Shown: piece after piece, positions 35,430-47,400 of the stretch
Layout: every line of letters starts with the position of its first letter
How positions within the stretch are numbered: position 1 is the first letter of the stretch
Assembly: GCA_005406025.1 (NCBI GenBank)
Contig: BGZK01001365.1
Location: 62,001-126,000 of the forward strand
DNA: 64,000 nucleotides
Direction: 5' to 3'
From: Eumeta japonica
Lineage: Eukaryota > Arthropoda > Insecta > Lepidoptera > Psychidae
Notes under the pieces: model-generated
Told to the model about the DNA's origin: nothing
The model's input: only the letters and a program-made list of their open reading frames with translations
The model's database searches: none
Program-made: the position numbers and the translations under genes

Positions 35430-38400
35430 GTGAGTAATATGTAAAGTGTGCTATATCTTACAATACCACAATCAATCAATAGAATGAATGAATTATATAA
35501 TTACGTTTCAATTTACATTATTTAGTTTTGCATAAAAGATAATAGTAAAACGGTACGTTGACTGGTGACACTTCTTCGGGTTCGTGTCCACTCGTCGGCC
35601 ATTTATTTTTCATCATGTTCATACAAATTGTACAATTGTATAAGATTACAGATGCGTCGACGGTTTCATGAAGACGTCTCTTTCAGATGGGGTACGCGGA
35701 GTTCGGCCAGGCCGGCGGCGGCATCCACCTGCGGCAGTGGGCGCGCGCCTTCGTGTTCGCGGACCAGCGCTCGGGCGCGCACTTCGCCTACGTGGTGGCC
35801 GACGTGCAGGCCGTCGGCGTCGCCGTCCGGCGCGGGGTCGGCGCTCGTCTCTTTTGAATTTATCGATTTGTCCTAGTCGTTTGTATATAATACTTCGTTA
35901 TTACTTTTACTTATGTATTTTTATTACTGCATAGTCACTTCCTCTCGTCGCAATCCATTTGCTATCCATATCTTGACTTAAGTTCTTTATCACACAAGAA
36001 CAGTTTTCCGTGAATTTACATACATTAAAGTGCCGTTTCGGACGCAGGTCGTGGAGCGGTTGCAGCAGCGGTTCGGTAACATCTACAGTCTAAGAAACGT
36101 GATCGTGGTGGGCACGCACACGCACAGCGCGCCCGGCGGACACCTCGTCGACTTTATCCTAGATATCAGCATCCTTGGCTTCTCCCAGGAGACCTACGAT
36201 GCTTACGTCAACGGCATCGCAGAGGTCATTCTCTTTCTCTCTTCTTTTCTTCTGAGATGCGGTTACACAGGGAAGTAGAAAGTGATCATTTTTTAACTAG
36301 TGAGTTTAGAATTAGAATGGGCGTTCGGCAGTCTCATCAAAAGTCAACCACGGGGGGGGGGGTTTCCAATTCTATTATCCCCTTGCTGAGGCATACGATA
36401 CCACATTCTTGTTACTTCAGATTGAAGAGACAAGAATCCCCAAATTCTGCTTCCTCAGTATCACGATATATACTATATTATATAATATAAAACACAATGA
36501 AATAGTACACATGTTACCCATTTTTTTTAACACGCTTCTATTCACTCCGATTGCAGGTTATAGTCGTAAGCAAAGCTTTTCAAATGCCAGAAATTCGGCG
36601 TTAAGCAGTCCATAATTTGATAAAAGTTATTTGAAAAACACAAAAATTTCAAAATTTTGAAATAAATAGACTTTAACTCTGGATATAATTATTGATTTGA
36701 ATAGGGCTGCGGATATCAATATTTTTGAAAGGCTGATTATTTTGTAGAATTGATCGGTTGATTGATTTAAAAGTATGCGAAAAAACATTTTTTCAACAAC
36801 TCTATTTTCGAAATTACGTAAGTACTATTCGACCGATCAAACTCAAATTTTCATATACCTATGCCAAAGTGAAGGAAACCTGTTGCTCTTAAAAGTTTTA
36901 ATTCAATTTGACATATCTGTTGGACCAAAATCTTTTGGTCTTTCAAAAGTTATAGAGGGTGAATAATAATACACGCACGTGCGTATACGCATATGCATAC
37001 AGACGTAATTTATATATAAAAATATTCTTTTAAGATTTCAAACCATAAAAAATTATTAAAACTCGATTTTTGAAAACCGAAGTGAAAACAACATTCAAAT
37101 TTTTCGAAAATTCTCATTTTTCTCAGGGTAAAAACCAAAAATATAATTAGATAATTTTATAATTCTTTAGTTAGAATTCACTTATATTTTTCAGAGTATC
37201 ACAAAAGCGCATGATGCGATGGCACCAGCGCGGCTGTTCTATGGCGAGACGCAGGTAGAAGGCGCACACATAAATCGGTCGCCCTACTCTTACCTGTACA
37301 ACCCGGCCGAAGAGCGAAGCCGGTCGGTAACCGTCGACGGCAGCGAGCGGCGCCACGCCCCAGCTCCGTCAGTATGATACGAGCAAGGGTTCGATTTGCA
37401 GATACGCGTCGGACACGGACACGGTGCTGTCACAGGTGCGCGTGGAGCGCGCCGACGGATCGCTGGCGGGCGTCCTCAACTGGTTCGCCGTCCACACCAC
37501 GAGCATGAACATGACCAACACGCTGATCTCTACCGATAACTTGGGCTACGCCGCCATCGCCATGGAGAAGACGCTCAACCCCGGCAGCCTTGTGGGCCAG
37601 GTCACTCTCGTTGATACGCGCCTATAACAATTTATCAGTCTATGTAGTTTCATTAAATCTTTAAACAAAACAAAAACTAGAATCACTCATTAAGGAAAAG
37701 GAAGGATTAGTCTGATTCGTTTGTTGATGAATTTTATTTATAATTGAGATATAATTTCTTGCACAACTGACGATTACGTACGCCTACAAAACTAAAAACA
37801 AGATCGTTTGATGTCACAGGGCGAGGTGGTGGCCGCCTTCGCGCCCGCCAGCCTCGGCGACGTGTCTCCCAACACGGCCGGCGCGCGCTGCGAGTTCTCG
37901 GGTTACGAATGTGACAACCATTTCGTTTTGTGCGAGCTGCTCGAGCGCTGCTATGCTGGAGGACCCAGCGACGATATGTTTGAGAGCACCAAGATCATAG
38001 GCAGCATGATCTACGAAGGCGCCATGGTCGGTCGTATTCTTTTGATCTTGTAGATTTGCCTAAAGTACTTCGACGAGCATTAACCGACTGTTAATCGTAT
38101 TATCACATAGAAGAAACCAGTCCAACTACATTAATCCTATTCCGAAAGAATTTGTAATTACGGTATTTATTACAGATTTTTACAAAATTTTCAAAGTATC
38201 GTAGATATTAATAAAAGACTGGTATCACGTTGAAGAAAGATAGGTGGAAGCACCACTCAGGGTAAGCGCCACTACGTGGCCCTCCCGAGCGCAGTAGTGC
38301 GCTGTGCTACTCCTATATCAGGCACATCCTGCGCTAAAGATCGATCAGCATTCAGTTGCCCTTGGTCATATCTGGCTTAATGAACAGATGCGACATATAG

Positions 38401-41400
38401 TTGTAGCGTATTCTTATCTTCAAAATTATAAAATAGTTTACTGTAAATAATTTACTTCTTAATAAGAAGAAAACAAAATGTGTGAAATTATCACTTCAGA
38501 ATGTGAAAAATGTATCTGGTACTATTTTAAAAAGAAACGAGGAATTAAAGCATAAAATAAACTATATTTACCTTTTAGTCGATTGAATAGGGTCATGAAA
38601 TCATTTGGGGGCTCTGTGTGCCCATGTTCAATGACATTCCTGAGGATATACAAAATTTGCCCTTATACAAATTTCAAGGATTTATTTAGCAAACACTGCA
38701 CAAAAGGGTATTATCAATCTTCGAATACTTAGAGTATAAATGGATATAATGAGCTGGACTTTCTACAAATTACACGGATAAAAATATTTTTCGCTAGATT
38801 TGTTTTTCTTGTAGCAGTTTTGGACATGATCGTATTTCTATATCATTTTGGTTTGAAAAAAGCTATCCTCAAGTTTCTTTCTCGTTCTTCTTGAGGGATA
38901 ACTGCCTTACGAACGAGTGGTAATTAAAAGAAAGTGATAATATAAAAAAATACTATAAGTTCTTTAAATGTTATGACGTATTTCATGTGTAATATTATAA
39001 CCTATGAAATAAACATATTTTGAATTTGAATTTATATTCAAGTCAATTTGTATACAAGATACATTCACTTTCTTCTGATTTTGGAAGTGAAATTAACCAC
39101 AAGTAATTGGATATTTCACCAAACTATTTGAAGTTTCAATTATTATATTAGTTTTACTTACTATTTATATTATACTAGCTTTCCGCCGCGGCTTCGCACG
39201 CGTGGACATAGGATGTATTCCTTTATATTTTATATCAATTGATCTTGCTTTCAATTCAATGTCGTTCCCGCTTTAATTCTGGTTTCAGAATAGTTCTTGA
39301 TTTTGTTTCTGTGACGCTCTTCATTCTAATCCCGATTTTTCACTCACTTTCGATCCCGGTTCTAGTTCAGGTCGATACAGCTACCGGTGACGATTTGTAC
39401 GAAATCAGAGAAAACACTATTATCAAAATAAAATATACGGTATACTACGCGGGAGTGTGTTGCATTTTACGAATGAAAGATTTATAGAAGCGGTGCACGA
39501 GTTCCGCGGACGCAATTGAAATTGAACGCTCGCATTTGCAATGTAAAAGCTGCCTTCATCAAAGAAAGACTTGAGTGTACCAAGTTTGGCAATGAGCGGT
39601 TAAATAATGTGGAAGTTGGGTGATCTTATATATATAAAAATCAATTTAGATCTATACAGATTAAACTATATTTCGTAAAATACAGTTAATTATTTTTAAA
39701 TGAACGTTAAGGTAAATCGTCTGTCTGTTCGTTTTGAAGTACTAGAATAACGGTGCCACGTACATGAAAGAGTAAGAATTATCTTGAATGACGACGACGA
39801 CTTGAACTCTGTGAACGAAAAGGATAAAAATATTTTTCGGTATTAATTTTGTTATTATTTCTTAAGGTGGTACTATTTTTCAGTTTCCTCAATGAGGTGC
39901 AGAAGAATAGAAAATATCGAGAGGTTATCCTATAAAGAATGTCAAATATTCGATCCGAGGAAATCAATGACATGCGTTCATATTATTGCTATTAATCGTG
40001 AAAAAGAGTAACTTAAATGCATCATGTTGACTGTCGTAGCGCGCGCTGAGCGCGCCCGGCGAGGAGCTGACGGGGCGGCTGGCGGCGCTGCACCAGTTCG
40101 TGGACGTGCCGCAGCAGCGGGTGCCTCGCTACGACCCCCTCCAGAGAGACTTCCTGGCGGTCATTATGACTACCATTTTAGCTCGTTCTAGCGACTTTCG
40201 CTTACCGATTTTATATTATATTATTTTTTATTATAATTATAATGTTTATAATAGCCCAAATCGTTACCAAATTAAATTTATAAAATAAAGTCATTGGCTT
40301 CAGTGGATATTCTAAACGATTTCATAAAACCTAAATGGTGTTTGGCAGTCGACGATTTCAGCCATTTCGTCGACCGATTTTATGCGTTTGAATTAATAAA
40401 TACAGTTTAATATAAAGAATGAGCAAAAATTATGTTGTGATGTGGTGTTGTTTTAATGTGGTCGGCAGCAATGTCATAGTTCGGGTATCGGTGCGTAGGA
40501 TGAGCCGGTGGAGGGGTGCGTTCCGGCGCTCGGCTACAGCTTCGCTTCGGGTACCATCGACGGTGCCAATGTCCTAAACATCACGCAGGGCACCGTCACT
40601 GGCAATCCGCTGCTCGACAACATCACTAACATCGTGGGCGCACCCACGGCCGAGGATGAGGCCTGCCACGCGCCGAAACCTATCTTGTTAGCCACCGGAC
40701 GGGTGAGACTGCACATTCATTTGTCGATCATATATTCGTATTAATTTTAGAAACTATTTTATGAAGCAAATGATAGATTAGTTTTAAGTATAATGGTCAT
40801 AAGACATCAATTTCATTCTTTCGTTTTAGTCGTAAATAAAATGAAAGTTAAATAAAAATACTAATAAAATTTAGCGCTAATTAATTTTTTTTCAATGTGA
40901 TGCATGGATTATGCTAGGTTAAAGTTGTATTTTGGACATTAGACCTTATCGTTCAATGTAGGCTCAGGTATGCTAAATTCTATGTTGATGTATAATTATT
41001 TGACTATTTAGTAAACTGTGACTATAACAATACATTATAGACTTTCAGTATATATTATCAAAACTTAAATAAAAAAACGCTGATGTAAAAGATATCAATT
41101 TGGGTATGGCAGAAGAAAAATGAAAGTCGAAACTAAGCAGTGGAGATGCGTCGTATGTGTGGTGTATGTCTTTCTAGAAAATAGAGTTGGGAACAGTGCT
41201 GCCAGAGAGCGGCGTGGTTTGAAAGTATGTATAGCGTCTAGAGTAGAAAAAGCTATGTTGCGGTGGTTTGGGCATCTGGAAAAGATGAATGAAAGTGGAC
41301 TGACGAAACTAATCTATAGAGCGAATGTGTGTGATGCAAGGGTTGGCAAGGGTGGCGCCAGAAAATTCTAAGCAAAGTTAATCAATCGGTGGCATGTTAA

Positions 41401-44400
41401 AAACGGGAGAAATTTTAACTGCGCGAAACCGAAGAGCTTACACGAAACGAATTTCACGATCGTACCAAGTGAAAATTCAATGAAGCAAGAGAAATGCATA
41501 TATAAAAAAATGCTTATATAATAATATTTATTTTTAATAGTTAAAATTTTAAACAGTCTGTAAAGCGATCGTGTATTTCAAAAGTTCTTATACTTCAGTT
41601 ATACAATTTCAATAAATCAACTGAGTGTCGACGGATTAGTCAAACGAGGACTCGATTTTTGCATATAGTAGGTATTTATGTGTGCGCATGTGTTTTTGGA
41701 AACAGTCTACGTTTCCACTAGAATGGCATCCGACAGTGGTGTCAGCGAGCGTGGTGTGGCTGGGAGGGGTGGCGGTGGCGGGCGTGCCCGGCGAGCCGAC
41801 CACGATGGCGGGCCGGCGCGCCAAGGACGTGCTGCGCGCCGTGCTGACGCGCCGCGACCTGCCGCCGCGGGCCGTCGTCGCCGGCCTCACCAACGAGTAC
41901 ATCCACTACGTCACCACTTACGAGGAGTACCAGGTCGCTACTTACACCCCGGTCCTTGCGTGATGTCCCCTTAATTCAGGATGTATTATCATTCTATACA
42001 TTAATTGATAAAATAATTTTTTTATTTTTATATTACAAATAATCGACTCGTGTAACACAACTTGTCAAAATAAAATTTATTAATATGTGACATACCTTTT
42101 AAATTACCTATGGTTTTTAAACAAATCTCATGATTTGTACATTCTTTGTACTGGCATTTTTCACCTTTGTGTTCTTGGTAGATGTATCCCCATGACGTGA
42201 AGTAATTCAAATAAATTCGAATTACTACTTAAAAAAAACATAAAATTAATTATTCTAAGTCGTTGTCCTCACGTTACCGTGACAGTAAGGAAATAAATAG
42301 TCAATTGGGTAGAATATCCAAAGCAGATATGCTATAGAGTAGCACATTTTGGATGTCTGTCGTCAGATCAAGATCATCGTATAATATTGTTACTATCTAT
42401 CTATATCGGCGTTCGATAGAAAGAGAGGGAAGTAAATACTAATAAGAACAGAAAATTTACGAGGGCTGCTACTTATGTGACCGGAACATCAATAAGAAGC
42501 AAACATTTATCATTTAATATCGTTTTATTGTTTTTTAAAGTAGTCACCGTGATGATTGATGCACTTATGCATATGATAAAACCAATTTTTACAGCACTTT
42601 TTCCATTTTGGTTTAGGTACCTCTTCAAAACTTGCATTTTGAACGCATCAACGGCTTCTTCGCGGCTCGAAAACGTTAACCACGTAATTTATTCATTACT
42701 TCTGGGAATAAATAAAAATCGTTGGGTGCCAAGTCGGGGCTGTGCGGCGGATGACCGGTAAATTCGATCTTTTGACCTTCCAAAAACCGAGTTGTTTCGG
42801 GCGACGTGTGTCAGATCGCATTGTCATGATGTCCTTTTATACTAAAAAACAGGCAATAATTTGCTTCAAAGTGCTTTTGGCACGAATGACTTTTGTTTGG
42901 TTCATTTTGCTTTCATTTGGCTCATTTTGGAACATCCACACCGTTGACTGTTGTTTAGTTTCGTAGTTGTACGCATAGACCCAGGATTCACAACCTGTGT
43001 AGATATTGTAAATAGCTTTTGATGAGCGTATTTTTTTTAATCATTTTTTGCACCAATCGACACGAGTCTGTTTTTAATCAATGCTCAAGTTGTGCGGAAC
43101 TCAAAGCGAACAATTTTTTTTTAAAGCCAAGTTTTCGTGTAATATCTTATGTATGCTAGTCATACTTATACTTTGTGGATATTCTGTGGTACAACAACCG
43201 ATTTAGGGCGATATTCTTTAACTTTGTCCGTGCGCACAAACCGCCTACGATTAAACTCACTAACCCAATGATACACAGTGGTTTTCGATGGTGCTTTATC
43301 CTTAAATGTCAAACTGAATTGATCGATGCATTATTTTTGAGTTAGCCCACGCCGAAAATCGTAATAAATTATCGTACGGAAATTTTCACGAGTTAAATCT
43401 ATGGTAAAAAAGACACGCAATTTTCAAAATGACGCCACAATGGTAGAACAATTGACAGTTACATGAAACAAATGTATTCTACAGCCAAGGAGTTCCATTT
43501 TTAAATGTGATTACTTTTTAAATATTTTTCTGTATGTGGCCAGTTCCGGATACATAAATAGCAACCCTCGTATATTCAATTACATTGTGGTACAAAAATA
43601 CATAAAAGAACTCATAGAATATGTAACTGATTGCACTAAAACTCACTAATGATAGCATTTTGTTTGTTAATTGATCACCAAGAGAAAACTAATTGGCAAC
43701 GCTGAAATTTCAGTATATGTTTTCACGAGTAGCCAGTTTAAAACATTTTTTAAAATGATGAAAGTTCTAAATAATTTGTCATTCTTTATTATAAATAAGA
43801 CATGGTATACATGTGACGTTTAAATCTAGCAAACAAATATAATTCTTAAGGTCTACTGCGACCTGACGATAACCGCTTCTCACATCTGACAAATTCGTTG
43901 CGTCTAAAGTGTCTATGTGACATGTATTTTATGATATATGTTCTATGGTAACTTCCTCAAAGGAATTTCATTTTCTTGTTTTCAAATACTATTGGGTTAG
44001 AGTAATACTTTTTGGCTAGAACTTTTTTGTTTTAGAGTTTCATTTCGCATTTGGCTATAGAACTCATTTTAAGATAAAAAGTGGCCCACTCCCCTTCCAT
44101 CACTCCACTCTCCTTTAATCAGCCTATTCCTCCATCCATCAGATATTCTATTCCCACTCATAAGGCTGGCAACACAGGTGATTTCTTTCGGATCACGAGT
44201 GTCTATGGGCGACGGTGACCGCTTGTTCACTGATGGCTCGCATGCTCGTTTGTCCCTAGGAGGAAGTTTTTTGGCAGATTATTGAGTAGCTTCAAGACAT
44301 CGAACACTAAGGAAGTTCGAGTCAGTTTTGTTAATAGTAATTTTATATCGTTATCTGCCTCCTATCTAAAGTTGTTCTTTCAAGCTAAGGCGTTGCAGTA

Positions 44401-47400
44401 TTATTTTTAAAGTTTTGATTATTGTATTCAGTCCTTCAGCTATGCGCGGAAATGCTGTCAAGTGTCCACATTAGACTAGAGATCTAAATAACTGCAGTTT
44501 TTTATCTACAATTTTTTGTACCTTATAGCTATATTTTCTTAACAGGAGTATTTTAGTGTTCGTTTATAGGACTTTATTATTTTAATTACTTTATCACCCG
44601 CAGTTGCTCTCGGGTAGAAAAAGAATCTTGATTCAGTTTTTGATCTTTTTTGAACCTCCACCAACCACACCTGATCCTGATCCTTTAATAAACACCTAGA
44701 ACAGGCGTGGTTCTCTTTATCTACGCTCATGAGTTTTTATTTTATATTTGTAACGATAGACCACTCTTTAAAATCAACTGCATTTATCGACAGAAACTGT
44801 ACAACAGTGAAAGGTAATTTATCAAACAAAAAAATGCGGCAACCGAACAATATCTTGGTCTGCGTCTGAACTAGACCTTATTTTCGATTAAAAAGAAAGT
44901 TGAAAATATTTTTATGCTTGGCATAGAAGCTAATATAAGATGGGCTGTGCCGTTCTATTTTATGAATTAAAACGCTTTTAAACTTTTTGCTGAATTAACG
45001 TTATTATAAATTTAGGTGCAACGTTACGAGGCTGCGTCCACTATCTACGGGCCGCACACGCTCGACATATTCTTGAATAAGTTCGCCGAGCTCTTGGAGG
45101 CGGCTCTGGATGTAAGTCGAAGATTCGATCTTCATGCAGCTTTGTATTATGTATTGTCACTAAAATAATGGAGATTCGTTGACGTCGATCAGGGCGAAGA
45201 CGTGGAGGCCGGTCCCTTTGGATAACCGCGGACGGACCGTGTCGCTGATCCTGCCGGTAGTCTTCGACGCCAGCCCGCTGGGCCGCAACTTCGGCGACGC
45301 GCTCGACCAGCCGCCCGCCGTCGTGCAGCGCGGCGCCAGCGTCAATGCTTTGTTTGTTAGTACGCCTTGCTGATTGCAGCGGTATATTATTATTAAAAAT
45401 TGAATCAAACGAAAATTATATGTTCCTAAAAAAGGGTTTGCACTAATACATTTTAATTTGCATAAATATAACGCAAAAAATTTTAGACATACTATCAATT
45501 AGTATTAGGGATATAATTGCGGAAGATATGGGTCCATTCACGGTTCAACTCGAGCACGAACCGGCGATTAAGACACGATTTCAAGTTAGAAGAACAATAA
45601 CGATAGAAATGCAGAACCATTCCCGCTCAAACGTGGGTTATTTTTTTTAATTATAAGACTACTCTACAAGAAAATTTTGAACGCTGGAAATAACTCTCGT
45701 AAATTGGGTTTGTTATGAAAATATAAAAGAAATAAAAGAAAGAAATTGCTTTCTCATTCAGAAACAAAAAAAAACGAAAACACATTCTTTTCGTCATTTG
45801 TATTTAATATTTTCTCCACAATTTATTGGTTTTTGAACATATGCAAAATATATAAATATACATTTAGAATTTTTAGTAACATTTAATTTAATTTTAATGA
45901 TTTGACTTAACGAAATAAAGATAAGTAGTAGTAAAAATAACATCAATAAATATGTTTCTTTCTATTTTCTGAACAAATGTGTGTTTCGCGTTATAAAAAA
46001 ATATATACGGGACTACTTAGGGATCTATCATGATAGAATATTTTGTAAACAATCCAAATGTGCTAAGGTGTCACCGACAAATCGGTGTACACTGTACGTA
46101 TGTTTAAAAAATACATGTGCAATGAATATAGAACCTCCCCTTTTTTAAAGGTTGGTTAAAAAGGTATACGAAACTGAATGCTTATTATTAAATTGTCATA
46201 CATTTGCTGATTTCTAATCAAGAAGTTTAAAGATTTTGTAATTAATATTTTTGGGATTATTAAGAAGTGACCTCAGGGACATTTGTGATTATTATTTTTA
46301 ATAAAATTTACTCGACATAAGTTTTCTTTGATTATAAATAAAATCAACAAGAGTATATCTTAGATTAAGTTACCGTAGGGAGGTATTATATCCGTGGGTT
46401 AAATTCAGCGTGCCGATTAATAAATCATGGATTGCAGTCGTCAAATAGTGATAGTTGGTTCTCTTTATTGGTCTGGTCGTTAGATATTAGAAAGATTCAA
46501 GGCAATCGACAGTTTTGTGATAGTGTGATTAATAATGATCTCTAGTGTTATCCAGAGTATTATGTTACACTAAACCGTATTCTCCATATCCTTTATCTCG
46601 TAGTTTTCACTCTGCGGTATCAAACGAAATCGCAATTATTAGTCCACCATCATCATTTTTAATTAATTGCAAACAAATACAGTCCTTTTGCTATAGAGCA
46701 GTGCGGCGCTGTGGCCATGAGCTCTGTATTTGAATAAGAAGGTAATGCGTATGAAGCTACCCAGATTAAAATCGGCCAAGCTTTTGTCTCGCGTCAAATA
46801 AAAAGCCCTCGCCCCCTGCTCCAGAAAACATTACGTTGTGGATGTCAAACGCCGTCATACCCTTGACGACTGCTGTTGTTCCCAGATCCCCTTTCATATA
46901 TTTTTATTGATATATTTGATATATTTTTGCGAATATTCTTTTTCAGAATATTCGACATAGTAATATAATTCTATAAATATTTAAACTTGATTATCTATTA
47001 CGTATCAAAAGACATCCCTTTTAGGTAAAACAGACAGACAATCTAGAAGTATGTCCTAAATAAAAAAAGAATTTTCCAAATCGATTAATGAATGACGAAG
47101 TTCTGAGCAAACTTACAATAAAAATACAACCGAATTAAGAACCTCCTTCTTTTTTATTCAAGTCGGTTAAAAAGACAAGATGCCAAGAGTAAGAAGTTTA
47201 TCTCGTTTAAAAGTGGTAAGTCTGGCATGATTTTTTTTCAACTATCATAATATGCTTTTGGTTTATTTATTGTTTAACCAAACATATATTTTTCGCAAAT
47301 CTCTTATACGCTCTAGGACAGCGAACTTTAGTGTATAAAATGTTCGCTAGTGATTTTTTAATGAATAAATGGATCAATAATATGCATCAGGTAGCAGCGA

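Noticed and set aside
35565..35876. Alternative frames over gene B exon 2
   Set aside because: Arg/Ala/Pro-rich shadow translations of a GC-rich exon. The exon 2 frame with YVVADVQAVGV is the family match.
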